From Alphaproteobacteria bacterium (GTDB lineage: Bacteria > Pseudomonadota > Alphaproteobacteria > Rhizobiales > Amorphaceae): 50,795 nt of DNA. Location of the stretch: assembly GCA_030431335.1 (NCBI GenBank), contig JAUIJH010000020.1:1-50795 (forward strand), in the 5' to 3' direction. The translations under genes were made by a program, and so were the position numbers. Shown here in pieces: positions 26,144-34,503 of this stretch (position 1 is its first letter; the number at the start of each line of letters is the position of its first letter). The notes below the pieces were generated by a model. The model was not told the origin of the DNA. It saw nothing but the letters and a program-made list of their open reading frames with translations, and searched no databases.

Positions 26144-27910
26144 ATGAGCTCCGACCAATCGGAGAAAGTGGCCGAGGCCGTCGACGGCCCGCTGATGATG
26201 CAGCACATGGAGCTGTTCAATCGCTACTGGAAGCACGCCGGCAGCGCCGAGGAGCTGGAAAGCCTCAAGTATTGCGAAGCGGAGATGGCCAAGGCCGGCT
26301 TCGCCACCAAGATCATCTTCCATGACGCGCTGATCAGCCTGCCCGGCAATGCGTCCGCGGTGGTCGATGGCGAGAAGGTGCGCGCCATCACCCACTCCTT
26401 CTCGCAGTCCTCGCCGCCGGGCGGGCTCACCGCGCCGCTCGTCTATGTCGGCGGCGGCGGCGAGGCCGATTTCGCCGGCAAGGACGTTGCGGGCAAGATC
26501 GTCGTGGTCGACGGCATCGCGAGTCCGGCCGTCTCGCAGCGCGCCTCGCGCGCGGGCGCGCTGGGGCAACTCCACATCAGCCCGCACGAGCACCTGCACG
26601 AGATGTGCGTCTCGCCCGTCTGGGGCAGCCCCACGGTGGAGACGCGCCACAACCTGCCGACCACGGTGATCGTCTCGATCCCGCTGGAGGAAGGCACCGA
26701 GATCAAGCGCACGCTGGCCGAGCGCGGCGTCCTGCGCGCCACGCTCGAGGCCGACGTCGACACCGCCTGGCGCGAGACGCCGATCCTGGTCGCCGACATG
26801 GCCGGCCCCTCCGGCGCATCGGACGAGCCGTTCGTGTTCTACACCGGCCACCACGACACCTGGTACTACGGCGTGATGGACAACGGCGGCGCCAACGCCA
26901 CCATGATCGAGGTGTCGCGCATCGCCGCCGCCCATCGCGATGCGTGGCAGCGGGGCCTGCGCGTGGTGTTCTGGTCCGGCCACTCCCAGGGCCGCTATTC
27001 GAGCTCCTCCTGGTACGCGGACGCCTTCCACGAGGAGATCGACGCGCGCGCGCTTGTACACGTCAACGTCGATTCCACCGGCGGCATGGGCAACACCGTG
27101 GTCGCCGACACCACCGCCATCGCCGAGCTGCGCGGCCTCGCCGCCGAGGCGATCAAGCTGCACAGCGGGCAGACCTTCACCAACCGCCGCCAGAGCCGGG
27201 CGGGCGACCAGTCCTTCTGGGGCATCGGCGTGCCGGGCATCTTCCAGAACATGAGCGAGCAGCCGGCGACGGGCGAACAGAACGCCTCCGCCGCCGTCTT
27301 CGGCAGCGGCGCCCGCCTCGGCCACGGCACCGGCTGGTGGTGGCACAACCCCGCCGACACGCTGGACAAGATCGACGAGGCGATCCTGGTGCGCGACACC
27401 AAGATCTACATGCACGCGGTCTGGCGCCTGTTGACCGATCCCGTGCTGCCGCTCGACTACGCCGAGCACGCCCGCTACCTCGCCGGCGTGCTCGACGGTC
27501 TCGTCGCGGCGGCGGGCGACCGGTTCGACCTGTCGGTCCTCACCGAGCGCACGGCGGCGCTGGAAGCGCTCGCGACGCGGCTCAACGAGGCCGCCAAGGG
27601 CGCGACCGGCGACAAGGCCGCGCGCATCAACGCGGCGCTCAAGGCGGTCTCGCGCGCGCTGGTGCCGGCCGACCACACGCTCGCCGACCGCTTCCAGCAG
27701 GATCCGGCGCTGCCGATCGGCTCCTATGCGTGCCTGGAGCCCATCGCGCGCTTTGCCGAGGTGGATCCGGCGAGCGACGAGGGCAAGTTCCTCACCGTCA
27801 CCGCGATGCGCGGGCGCAACCGCGTGGCCGTCGCGCTCGCCAACGCCCTCGCGGCGCTCACCGCCTGCCTGGAAGACATCGGCGCCGCGGCGCAAGACCC
27901 CGCCGCCTGA
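26144..27910 (+). CDS. M28-family peptidase-like protein with an altered catalytic motif
   Basis: A 588-residue cytoplasmic-looking protein (no signal peptide). A PA-like insert covers about 95-190. Metal ligands of M28 enzymes are recognisable: His236 and Asp238-region (TGHHDTW), Asp246 (VMDNGGANATM), Asp310 (HVNVDSTGG) and His401 (WWWHNPADTLDKID). Where M28 enzymes carry the Glu-Glu pair (catalytic base and ligand, EE-GLLGS), this protein has FWSGHSQGRYSSS, with Gly279-His280. So either His serves as ligand with another base, or it is not a typical aminopeptidase. AAAGGA precedes the ATG. Confidence 0.85.
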   Translation: MSSDQSEKVAEAVDGPLMMQHMELFNRYWKHAGSAEELESLKYCEAEMAKAGFATKIIFHDALISLPGNASAVVDGEKVRAITHSFSQSSPPGGLTAPLVYVGGGGEADFAGKDVAGKIVVVDGIASPAVSQRASRAGALGQLHISPHEHLHEMCVSPVWGSPTVETRHNLPTTVIVSIPLEEGTEIKRTLAERGVLRATLEADVDTAWRETPILVADMAGPSGASDEPFVFYTGHHDTWYYGVMDNGGANATMIEVSRIAAAHRDAWQRGLRVVFWSGHSQGRYSSSSWYADAFHEEIDARALVHVNVDSTGGMGNTVVADTTAIAELRGLAAEAIKLHSGQTFTNRRQSRAGDQSFWGIGVPGIFQNMSEQPATGEQNASAAVFGSGARLGHGTGWWWHNPADTLDKIDEAILVRDTKIYMHAVWRLLTDPVLPLDYAEHARYLAGVLDGLVAAAGDRFDLSVLTERTAALEALATRLNEAAKGATGDKAARINAALKAVSRALVPADHTLADRFQQDPALPIGSYACLEPIARFAEVDPASDEGKFLTVTAMRGRNRVAVALANALAALTACLEDIGAAAQDPAA

Positions 27911-27923
27911 GAGGACCTCACCC

Positions 27924-28715
27924 GTGCTTGTTGAAGATCGAATTGCCTTCGTGACCGGCGGCGCCGGCCGTCTGGGCGGCGCCATCGCCGAGGTGCTCTT
28001 GCGCGAGGGCGCCCACGTGGTGCTCGCCGACCGCAACGGCCCCGCCGCCAAGGCGCGCGCCGAAGAGCTCGCCGGCACCAACGGCCGCCGCGTCGTCGCC
28101 GTCGCCGGCGACGTGTCCGACAAGGCCGCCGTCGCGCGCATGGTGGAGGAGAGCGTCGCGGCGCTCGGCCTCGCCGACATCGTCGTCAACGCGCACGGCA
28201 TCTTCCCCAACTGCCCCGTGCTCGACTACGAGCCCGACGCGTGGGACGAGATCTTCGCCGTCAACGTGCGCGGCTCGATGCTGACCATCCAGGCCCACGC
28301 GCGGCGCTGGATCGACGGCGGCATCAAGGGCGCGGCGGTCAATATCTCCTCCGGCGCGGCGCGCTCGGCGCGGGCGGGCGGCGCGGCCTATACCGGCTCC
28401 AAGGCCGCCGTCAACATGATGACCGAGGTGATGGCCATCGAGTTCGGCCCGCACGGCATCCGCGTCAACGCCGTCGCGCCCGGCCTCATCGTCGACGACG
28501 TGGTGACGTCGGAGTCGCCGGACCTTCACCCCTACGTCAACATGATGCTGCAGGGGACGCCGCTGCGCCGGACCGGCAAGGGCGAGGACATCGCCGAGGC
28601 GGTCGCCTTTCTCGCCTCCGACCGGTCCGCCTGGACCACCGGCGCGATCCTGGAGATCACCGGCGGCTCGCACTGCGGGCGCACCCACATGCCGCTGACG
28701 CAGAACCTCAGATGA
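27924..28715 (+). CDS. Short-chain dehydrogenase/reductase (SDR)
   Basis: A 263-residue SDR starting at GTG 27924 behind GAGAGGA, 13 bases after the M28-like gene. Cofactor site TGGAGRLG (11-18), catalytic Ser-Tyr-Lys set (ISSGAARSARAGGAAYTGSK), and the ending TTGAILEITGGSH are present. The C-terminus carries about ten extra residues (CGRTHMPLTQNLR). Its stop overlaps the start of the next gene (ATGA). It probably oxidises a hydroxyl produced from the imported substrate. Confidence 0.92.
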   Translation: MLVEDRIAFVTGGAGRLGGAIAEVLLREGAHVVLADRNGPAAKARAEELAGTNGRRVVAVAGDVSDKAAVARMVEESVAALGLADIVVNAHGIFPNCPVLDYEPDAWDEIFAVNVRGSMLTIQAHARRWIDGGIKGAAVNISSGAARSARAGGAAYTGSKAAVNMMTEVMAIEFGPHGIRVNAVAPGLIVDDVVTSESPDLHPYVNMMLQGTPLRRTGKGEDIAEAVAFLASDRSAWTTGAILEITGGSHCGRTHMPLTQNLR

Positions 28716-29725
28716 GCGGCGAACCCTTCGTCATCGTCGGCGCCGGCGCGATCGGCGCCATCGTCGGCGCGCACCTCATCGACAGCGGCCACGAGGTGGT
28801 GTTCATCGAGGCGAACCGCGACCATGTCGCGGCGATCCACGCCCACGGCCTGCGCCTCTCCGGCGAGCGGGAGCTCCTCGTGCGCCCCAAGGTGTTCCTG
28901 CCGAAGGAATACCAGGGGCGGACCGGCAAGATGCTGCTCGCCGTCAAGTCGCGCCACACCGTGGAGGCGCTGCAGCCGCTGGCCAAATTCCTCGACCCCG
29001 ACGGTTTCGTCGTGTCGCTGCAGAACGGGCTGGAAGAGGACAAGATCAAGCAGATCGTCGGGCCGGAGCGCACGGTCGGCGCCTTCATCACCTTCGGCGG
29101 CTACTACGTGAAGCCGGGCGAGGTGCACTATGGCGGCGCCGGCTCGTTCATGGTCGGCGAGCTCGACGGGGCGAGGACGGCGCGCGTGGAGGCGCTGGCG
29201 CAGGCGTTCTCGCACCAGCAGACGATCGTCGTCACCGACAACATCTACGGCTGCCTGTGGGGCAAGATGTGCCTCGGAGCGGTCTATTTCGGCACCGCCA
29301 TCGTCGACGCGCCGGTGCAGGAGATCTACGCCGACGCCACCTGCCGCGAGATCCTGGGCCGCCTCGCCGGCGAGGCGGTCTCGGTGGCCGAGGCGCACGG
29401 CGTCCGCGTCGAGGCGGTGGACGGGTTCGACCCCAAGGCGTTCCGCCCCGGCGCGCCCGCCGATCCGGCCGCGGTCGCCCGCTGCTGGGACGCGCAGCTC
29501 CACTACTGGAACAGCCACGACAACACCCACACCGGCGTCTGGCGCGACCTCAAGATCCACAAGCGCAAGACCGAAGTGGACCACCAGGCCGGCGCGATCA
29601 TCGCCAAGGCCGAGGAGGTGGGTATCGAGGTGCCCCTGATCCGCCGCCTCAAGGCGACCGTGGAGAGCATCGAACGCGGCGAGGCCGAGCAGAGCTTCGA
29701 CCGCCTGAAAGACCTCGCCGGTTGA
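28712..29725 (+). CDS. Ketopantoate reductase-like dehydrogenase (ApbA/PanE family)
   Basis: A 337-residue protein with the NADPH site VGAGAIG (10-15), the VKSRHT segment, the QNGLEE motif (104-110) and the family's conserved Lys185 in YGCLWGKMCLGAVYFGTAIV. The C-terminal helical domain is longer than PanE (about 300) and includes an unusual HYWNSHDNTHTGVW stretch. In this catabolic operon it more likely acts on a 2-oxo/2-hydroxy acid or an opine-like compound than in pantothenate synthesis. Confidence 0.88.
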   Translation: MSGEPFVIVGAGAIGAIVGAHLIDSGHEVVFIEANRDHVAAIHAHGLRLSGERELLVRPKVFLPKEYQGRTGKMLLAVKSRHTVEALQPLAKFLDPDGFVVSLQNGLEEDKIKQIVGPERTVGAFITFGGYYVKPGEVHYGGAGSFMVGELDGARTARVEALAQAFSHQQTIVVTDNIYGCLWGKMCLGAVYFGTAIVDAPVQEIYADATCREILGRLAGEAVSVAEAHGVRVEAVDGFDPKAFRPGAPADPAAVARCWDAQLHYWNSHDNTHTGVWRDLKIHKRKTEVDHQAGAIIAKAEEVGIEVPLIRRLKATVESIERGEAEQSFDRLKDLAG

Positions 29726-29776
29726 GCATTTTGCACCCGGCACGTCTCCTGCAACACTGCGCACGAAGGACCCGTC

Positions 29777-30874
29777 ATGAGTGATGTCGAACTCATCAAC
29801 GTGACCAAACGCTACGGCGAGAGCGTGGCGGTGCGCGACATTTCGTTCACCGTGCCGGCCGGCAGCTTCTTCTCGCTGCTCGGCCCGTCCGGCTGCGGCA
29901 AGTCCACCACGCTGCGCATGATCGCGGGCCTGGAAGAGGTGGACGAAGGCACGCTCCTGGTCGGCGGCAAGGACATGACCAACGTTCCGGCCAACCGCCG
30001 GCCCACCAACATGGTGTTCCAGCGGTGGGCGCTGTTCCCGCACATGACGCTCTACGAAAACGTCGCCTTCGGCCTCCAGATGGAGGGGATGAAGGGGGCC
30101 GAGATCAAGAAGCGCGTGACCGAGGCGCTGGCGATGGTGGGCCTGGAAGGTCGCATGTCGGACAAGCCCGGGCGCTTGTCGGGCGGGCAGATGCAGCGCG
30201 TGGCGCTGGTGCGAGCCTTGGTGAAGCGGCCGCAGGTGCTCCTCCTCGACGAGCCGCTCGGCGCGCTCGATCTCAAGCTGCGCCTCCAGCTCCAGCGCGA
30301 GCTCAAGACGATCCAGCGCGAGGTGGGCATCACCTTCGTCTACGTGACCCACGACCAGGGCGAGGCCCTGGTGATGTCGGACCAGATCGCGGTGATGCAC
30401 GACGGCGGCATCGAGCAGCTCGGCCCGCCGCGCGAGATCTACGACCGGCCGCGCTCGCCCTTCGTCGCCGACTTCATCGGCGGCAGCAATTTCATCCCCG
30501 TCGACGTTTTGGAGCGCAGCGATTCCGGGCTCACGGTGGGGCACGGCCCGCTCGCCTTCCGCGCCGAGGCGCTCAACGAGCCGGACGGGCCGAGCGGCAT
30601 CGCGTGCGTGCGCTACGAGCGCATCAAGCTCGGCGAGTTCGCGCGCGGCCTGCCGTCCCAATGGACGGCCAAGGTGCGGGACGTCGCCTTCGTCGGCGCG
30701 GTGGTGCAGTACACGCTGGCGCCGGAGAACGGCGGGCCGGAGCTGATCGCGCAGGTGCCCTACGACAGCGTCCACCCGATCTACGCGGCGGGCGACACGG
30801 TGGATTTCGGCTGGGAGGACGCCGCCGCCGGCTTCCTCAACGGCCGCGCCGAAGCCCGGGCGCCGGCGCCGTGA
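29777..30874 (+). CDS. ABC transporter ATP-binding protein (PotA type)
   Basis: A 365-residue ATPase: Walker [10 protein letters not shown] (36-44), LSGGQ (134-138), Walker B LLLDEP (155-160), H-loop YVTHDQGEA, and a C-terminal TOBE-like domain from about 240 (GGSNFIPVDVLERS). GAAGGA precedes the ATG, 51 bases after the previous gene. It is the energy subunit for the permeases at 30871-32587. Confidence 0.95.
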   Translation: MSDVELINVTKRYGESVAVRDISFTVPAGSFFSLLGPSGCGKSTTLRMIAGLEEVDEGTLLVGGKDMTNVPANRRPTNMVFQRWALFPHMTLYENVAFGLQMEGMKGAEIKKRVTEALAMVGLEGRMSDKPGRLSGGQMQRVALVRALVKRPQVLLLDEPLGALDLKLRLQLQRELKTIQREVGITFVYVTHDQGEALVMSDQIAVMHDGGIEQLGPPREIYDRPRSPFVADFIGGSNFIPVDVLERSDSGLTVGHGPLAFRAEALNEPDGPSGIACVRYERIKLGEFARGLPSQWTAKVRDVAFVGAVVQYTLAPENGGPELIAQVPYDSVHPIYAAGDTVDFGWEDAAAGFLNGRAEARAPAP

Positions 30875-31764
30875 CCGCCGCCGCCGACACCCTCGCCGAG
30901 CCGCGGCCCAGGGTGCCGCAGCGGCGCAGGCGTCGCTACGGCGCGATCCTGCTGCTCGGCCCGGCGCTCATCCTGTCGCTCTACGCGCTGATCCTGCCGA
31001 TGCTGGTGTTCCTGCGCTACAGCTTCTATCGCTTCGAGCGCGGCCGGCTGATCGAGGATTGGTCGTTCGACGCCTACATCGATTTCTTCACCGACCCGTT
31101 CTACCTGCAGATCGGGCTGGAATCCTTGCAGATCGCGCTCACCGTCACGGTGATCAGCGTGCTCATCTCCTATCCGCTCGCCTACTGCCTGTGGCGGCTC
31201 AACCGGCCGAGCCTGCAAAAGTGGCTGGCGCTGATCATCTTCTCGCCGATCATGGTGAGCGTGGTGGTGCGCTCCTATGGCTGGCAGGTGGTGCTGTCGG
31301 ACCAGGGCGTCGTCAACCAGGTGCTCCTGGGGCTGGGCATCTTCTCCGAGCCCGCGCGGATCCTCTATACCGCGCTCGCGGTCATCATCGGCCTCGTGCA
31401 CGTCTTCCTGCCGTTCGCGGTGTTCCCGATGTATTCGTCCATGACGCGGCTCGACCCGGCGCTGCGCGAGGCGGCCTACGATCTGGGCGCCGGCTGGTTC
31501 TCGTTCTTCTGGCGCATCGCGCTGCCGCGCACGCTGCCGGGCGTCATCGCCGGGGCGCAGGTGTGCTTCACGCTGGCGCTGGGCTCCTTCGTCACCGCCT
31601 CGCTGCTGGGCGGCGGGCGCGTCCAGGTCTTCCCCATCGAGGTCTATCGCGCCACGGCCGAGATCAACTGGCCCACCGCATCGGTCGCCAACCTGGTGCT
31701 CCTCATCCTCGCCATCGTGTCGGTGATGATCTTCAGCCGCCTCGCCCGGCTCGTGGAGGATTGA
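30871..31764 (+). CDS. ABC transporter permease (PotB type)
   Basis: A 297-residue membrane protein starting at GTG 30871, which overlaps the ATPase stop (GTGA). Basic N-terminus RRRRR, six membrane segments, EAA loop in LREAAYDLGAGWFSFFWRIALPRTLPGV, matching the PotB/AfuB group. It lies one base before the second permease. Confidence 0.94.
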   Translation: MTAAADTLAEPRPRVPQRRRRRYGAILLLGPALILSLYALILPMLVFLRYSFYRFERGRLIEDWSFDAYIDFFTDPFYLQIGLESLQIALTVTVISVLISYPLAYCLWRLNRPSLQKWLALIIFSPIMVSVVVRSYGWQVVLSDQGVVNQVLLGLGIFSEPARILYTALAVIIGLVHVFLPFAVFPMYSSMTRLDPALREAAYDLGAGWFSFFWRIALPRTLPGVIAGAQVCFTLALGSFVTASLLGGGRVQVFPIEVYRATAEINWPTASVANLVLLILAIVSVMIFSRLARLVED

Positions 31765-31765
31765 G

Positions 31766-32587
31766 ATGACCGAGAAGCATGCGTTCCGCCACATCCTCCT
31801 CGCCGTCTACGGCGTGCTGGCCTGCGCCTTCATCCTGGCGCCGCTCCTCATCACCGTGGTCAACTCCTTCTCCAGCGTCGCCTACAACGTGTTTCCGCCG
31901 GAGGGGCTGTCGTTCCGCTGGTACGTGAACCTCGCCGCCCAGTCCGAGTTCTACGTGGCGGGCCTGCGCAGCATCATCCTGGCGCTGTCCACCATGGCGG
32001 TGACGCTCACCATCGGCACCATGGCGGCCTATGCGCTGGTGCGCTTCCGCTTCATCGGGCGCGGCGCCGTCAACGGGCTGCTGATGGCGCCCGTGGTGAT
32101 CCCCAACATCGCCATCGGCGTCGCGATGTTCATGTTCATCGTCCGCCTCGGCATCGTCGGGCACTACTCCAACCTTCTGGTCACGCACGCGCTGGTGTCG
32201 CTGCCCTTCGTGGTGGTGATCGTGTCGGTGGGCTTCACCAACTTCGACTGGTCGCTGGAGGAGGCGGCGCGCGACCTTGGCGCCGGCCCCTTCGCCACCT
32301 TCTTCCGCGTGCTCATGCCCCAGATCCGCACCAATCTGATCATCGGCGGCGCCTTCGCCTTCATCACCTCGTTCGACCAGGTGGAGACGACGCTGTTCCT
32401 GGTGCGTCCGGACCAGAACACGCTGCCGGTGGAGATGTTCCTCTACCTGCAGAAATGGCAGGACCCGACCATTTCCGCGCTCGCCGTGGTGCTGATCGTG
32501 TTCGCGGCGTTCCTCCTCGTCCTCCTGAGCCTCGCGCTGCGCGGGCGCCAGCAGATCGCCAGCGTGCTGCGCGCCGAGCGCCACTAA
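31766..32587 (+). CDS. ABC transporter permease (PotC type)
   Basis: A 273-residue permease with the typical PotC start (VYGVLACAFILAPLLITVVNSFSS), six segments, and the EAA loop SLEEAARDLGAGPFATFFRVLMPQI. It ends the operon; a compound palindrome begins two bases after its stop and probably terminates transcription. Confidence 0.94.
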   Translation: MTEKHAFRHILLAVYGVLACAFILAPLLITVVNSFSSVAYNVFPPEGLSFRWYVNLAAQSEFYVAGLRSIILALSTMAVTLTIGTMAAYALVRFRFIGRGAVNGLLMAPVVIPNIAIGVAMFMFIVRLGIVGHYSNLLVTHALVSLPFVVVIVSVGFTNFDWSLEEAARDLGAGPFATFFRVLMPQIRTNLIIGGAFAFITSFDQVETTLFLVRPDQNTLPVEMFLYLQKWQDPTISALAVVLIVFAAFLLVLLSLALRGRQQIASVLRAERH

Positions 32588-32588
32588 G

Positions 32589-32687
32589 GCACGTCCCGCT
32601 CAAGTGGGATCGCTTGAGCGGGACGAACGTGCTCGCGATCAAAAAGATTGCGCATCAACCTCGCGCCCGAACGGGCGCTATATGCGC
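32589..32687. repeat. Compound palindromic element after the PotC-type gene
   Basis: A perfect 13-bp stem (32592-32604 with 32613-32625, 8-base loop) is flanked by GCACGT/ACGTGC. It is followed by a second nested palindrome: GCGCAT/ATGCGC (32650-32655 with 32682-32687) enclosing GCGCCCG/CGGGCGC (32663-32669 with 32672-32678). The first hairpin is a likely terminator. The two-hairpin layout with an A/T-rich connector (ATCAAAAAGATTG) recalls the element at 7766-7870. Confidence 0.6.
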
Positions 32688-33056
32688 TAAGGCGGTCCCG
32701 CTGCCCGCATAGGCCGGCGATCGCGGCAGCACGGCCGTGCCCCACACCCCTTGGCCCGTTGCTTGCTTCGTCGAAGGGCGACCGTCGCCGCCGCGGCCGG
32801 TTTCGGCCCGGCCTGCCGCGTCGCCAGTGGGACAAGATCGGCGCTCGGTCGTCGCGACCATGGCGGAAAGCGCCGCCAAACGCGTTTTCGGGGCGGTGAC
32901 TTGTACTAAGAAAAACCTGTATCCGGTGCCGAGCGCCATAGCATAGAATGCCTACAATTAGATCAAAAAGGTGTATTTTTTCTATTTTGAGCTAACAATT
33001 ACTGTGTTCTTATCAGTCATAGGCGTATTTGCTCAGATTAAACAGAGGTGTGTTCT
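32688..33056 (+). promoter_or_regulatory. Leader of the 33057 operon, with an AT-rich promoter region
   Basis: No confident gene here; small frames at 32737-32946 (+) and 32655-32939 (-) lack family features. From about 32940 the base composition changes sharply to AT-rich (runs such as ATCAAAAAGG and TATTTTTTCTATTTTGAGC) within an otherwise GC-rich window. A possible promoter is TTGAGC, 18 bases, TATCAG at about 32985-33020. A curved, AT-rich upstream region is typical of a strongly regulated or highly expressed gene. GAGG precedes the ATG at 33057. Confidence 0.45.
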
Positions 33057-34427
33057 ATGGCGCGAATTGGCCTCTCGGCGGCCTTCACTCTGGCCATTGC
33101 AGCGAGCGTCCCGACGCTGGCATCCGCTGAAACGATCGATGTTGCCATCGGTCACCAGAGTATGTGCACCGATACTTACACGGCGGGTATCGTCATCAAG
33201 GAACTCGGCCTGTTCGAAAAGTATCTGCCGAAGGATGGCAAATACGCCGATGTCGACTTCGACATCTCCTGGAGCGACTATTCCTCCGGCGGGCCGATCA
33301 CCAACCAGATGCTCGCGGGCAAGCTGCAGATCGGCGTGATGGGCGACTATCCGCTGATCGTGAACGGCGCGAAATTCCAGGAAACGGACTCGCTGCGCAC
33401 GCTCTACGTCGCCGGCACCGGCTACAATCTCAAAGGCAGCGGCAACGCCATCGTCGTGCCCGTCGAGTCCGACGTCTACGCCCTGTCGGATCTCAAGGGC
33501 GAGGACGTGTCGACGCCGGTCGGCTCGGCCGCCTGGGGCATGCTGCTCAAGGCGCTGCAGGATGCCGACATGGTCGAGGACGTGTCGCTCAAGAACCAGA
33601 GCCCGGCCGTCGGCGCCGCCAACATTGCCGCCGGCAAGATCGCCGCCCACTCCGATTTCTGCCCCTGGTCGGAGATCATGGAGTTCCGCGGCACGGGCCG
33701 GAAGATCTACGACGGCAGCGAGGCGGGCGTGCCCTACCTCCACGGCGTCGTCGTGCGGCAGGACTTCGCCGAAGAATACCCCGAAGTGGTGACGGCCTTC
33801 ATCAAGGCCGTGATCGAAGCCGGCCAGTGGATCGAATCCAATCCGATGGAAGCGGTCGAGAAAATGGAGAAGTGGACCGGCGTCGAGAAGGAAGTCCTCT
33901 ACATCTACTTCTCCAACGGCGGCCACCTGACCCTCGATCCCACCATCAAGGACCAGTGGATCGAGGCGCTCGCGTTCGACCACAAGGTGCTGGAGCGCGA
34001 AAAGGCGATCCCGCCGCTCGATTTCGACGCGTGGATCACGGAAGACTTCGTGAAGGCGGCCTACGACATGGGCCTCGACTATGCGGCCGACAAGGCCGAG
34101 GTCGTCGACCCGGAAGCGGCCAACGCGGGGCTGCCCAACGAGATCTGGCACGCTCGCGAAGGCATCTCGACCTACGCCACGCTGACGGAGTTCCTGCAGG
34201 CGGTATCCGCCTTCAACGCCACCGGCGCGAAGCTCAACTCCACCTACGTCTACGACAAGGCGACCGGGCTGAAGCTGTTCGGCAAGACCGCCTTCTACGT
34301 GAAGACCTCGGACGGCACGTACGAAACCTTCCTGCGCAAGCCGGACGCGGACGCCTACGCGGCCGAGACGGGCGGGACGGTGATCGATCTCGACACCGCC
34401 CTCGTGGACTTCACCACCGAAGGCTGA
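33057..34427 (+). CDS. NitT/TauT-type ABC substrate-binding protein with an extra C-terminal domain
   Basis: 456 residues, against about 320-350 for relatives such as SsuA/TauA. Signal peptide residues 1-24 (ASA cleavage). Residues about 25-340 match the family (IGHQSMCTDTYTAGIVIKELGLFEKYLP; QMLAGKLQIGVMGDYPLIV). The extra C-terminal region ends with TAFYVKTSDGTYETF ... DADAYAAETGGTVIDLD (about 405-450), which by eye resembles the C-terminal motif of the copper chaperone NosL (a YV-x-SD stretch, then AxAFAAExGGRVLxFDE). If real, a copper-binding tail on a transporter receptor fits the copper genes downstream. It starts a long, overlapping operon. Confidence 0.88.
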   Translation: MARIGLSAAFTLAIAASVPTLASAETIDVAIGHQSMCTDTYTAGIVIKELGLFEKYLPKDGKYADVDFDISWSDYSSGGPITNQMLAGKLQIGVMGDYPLIVNGAKFQETDSLRTLYVAGTGYNLKGSGNAIVVPVESDVYALSDLKGEDVSTPVGSAAWGMLLKALQDADMVEDVSLKNQSPAVGAANIAAGKIAAHSDFCPWSEIMEFRGTGRKIYDGSEAGVPYLHGVVVRQDFAEEYPEVVTAFIKAVIEAGQWIESNPMEAVEKMEKWTGVEKEVLYIYFSNGGHLTLDPTIKDQWIEALAFDHKVLEREKAIPPLDFDAWITEDFVKAAYDMGLDYAADKAEVVDPEAANAGLPNEIWHAREGISTYATLTEFLQAVSAFNATGAKLNSTYVYDKATGLKLFGKTAFYVKTSDGTYETFLRKPDADAYAAETGGTVIDLDTALVDFTTEG

Positions 34428-34468
34428 CGGGGTTGGGGGGAGGCCTCCCGGCCGGCCCCCCGCGTCAG
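34424..34468 (+). promoter_or_regulatory. Stem-loop overlapping the binding-protein stop
   Basis: CTGACG (34424-34429, containing the TGA stop) pairs with CGTCAG (34463-34468), and inside it a run of six G pairs with six C, with a GC-rich loop. It lies 36 bases before the permease start. Same position as the stem-loops after the binding-protein genes at 2587 and 26025. Likely an mRNA stabiliser or partial terminator. Confidence 0.55.
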
Positions 34469-34503
34469 GGCGAACTCGGGTTCCAGCGGTGCGGGATAGC
34501 GTG

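Noticed and set aside
32737..32946. Small frame of 69 codons before the 33057 operon.
   Set aside because: No ribosome site, Pro/Arg-rich composition, and it runs into the AT-rich promoter region.
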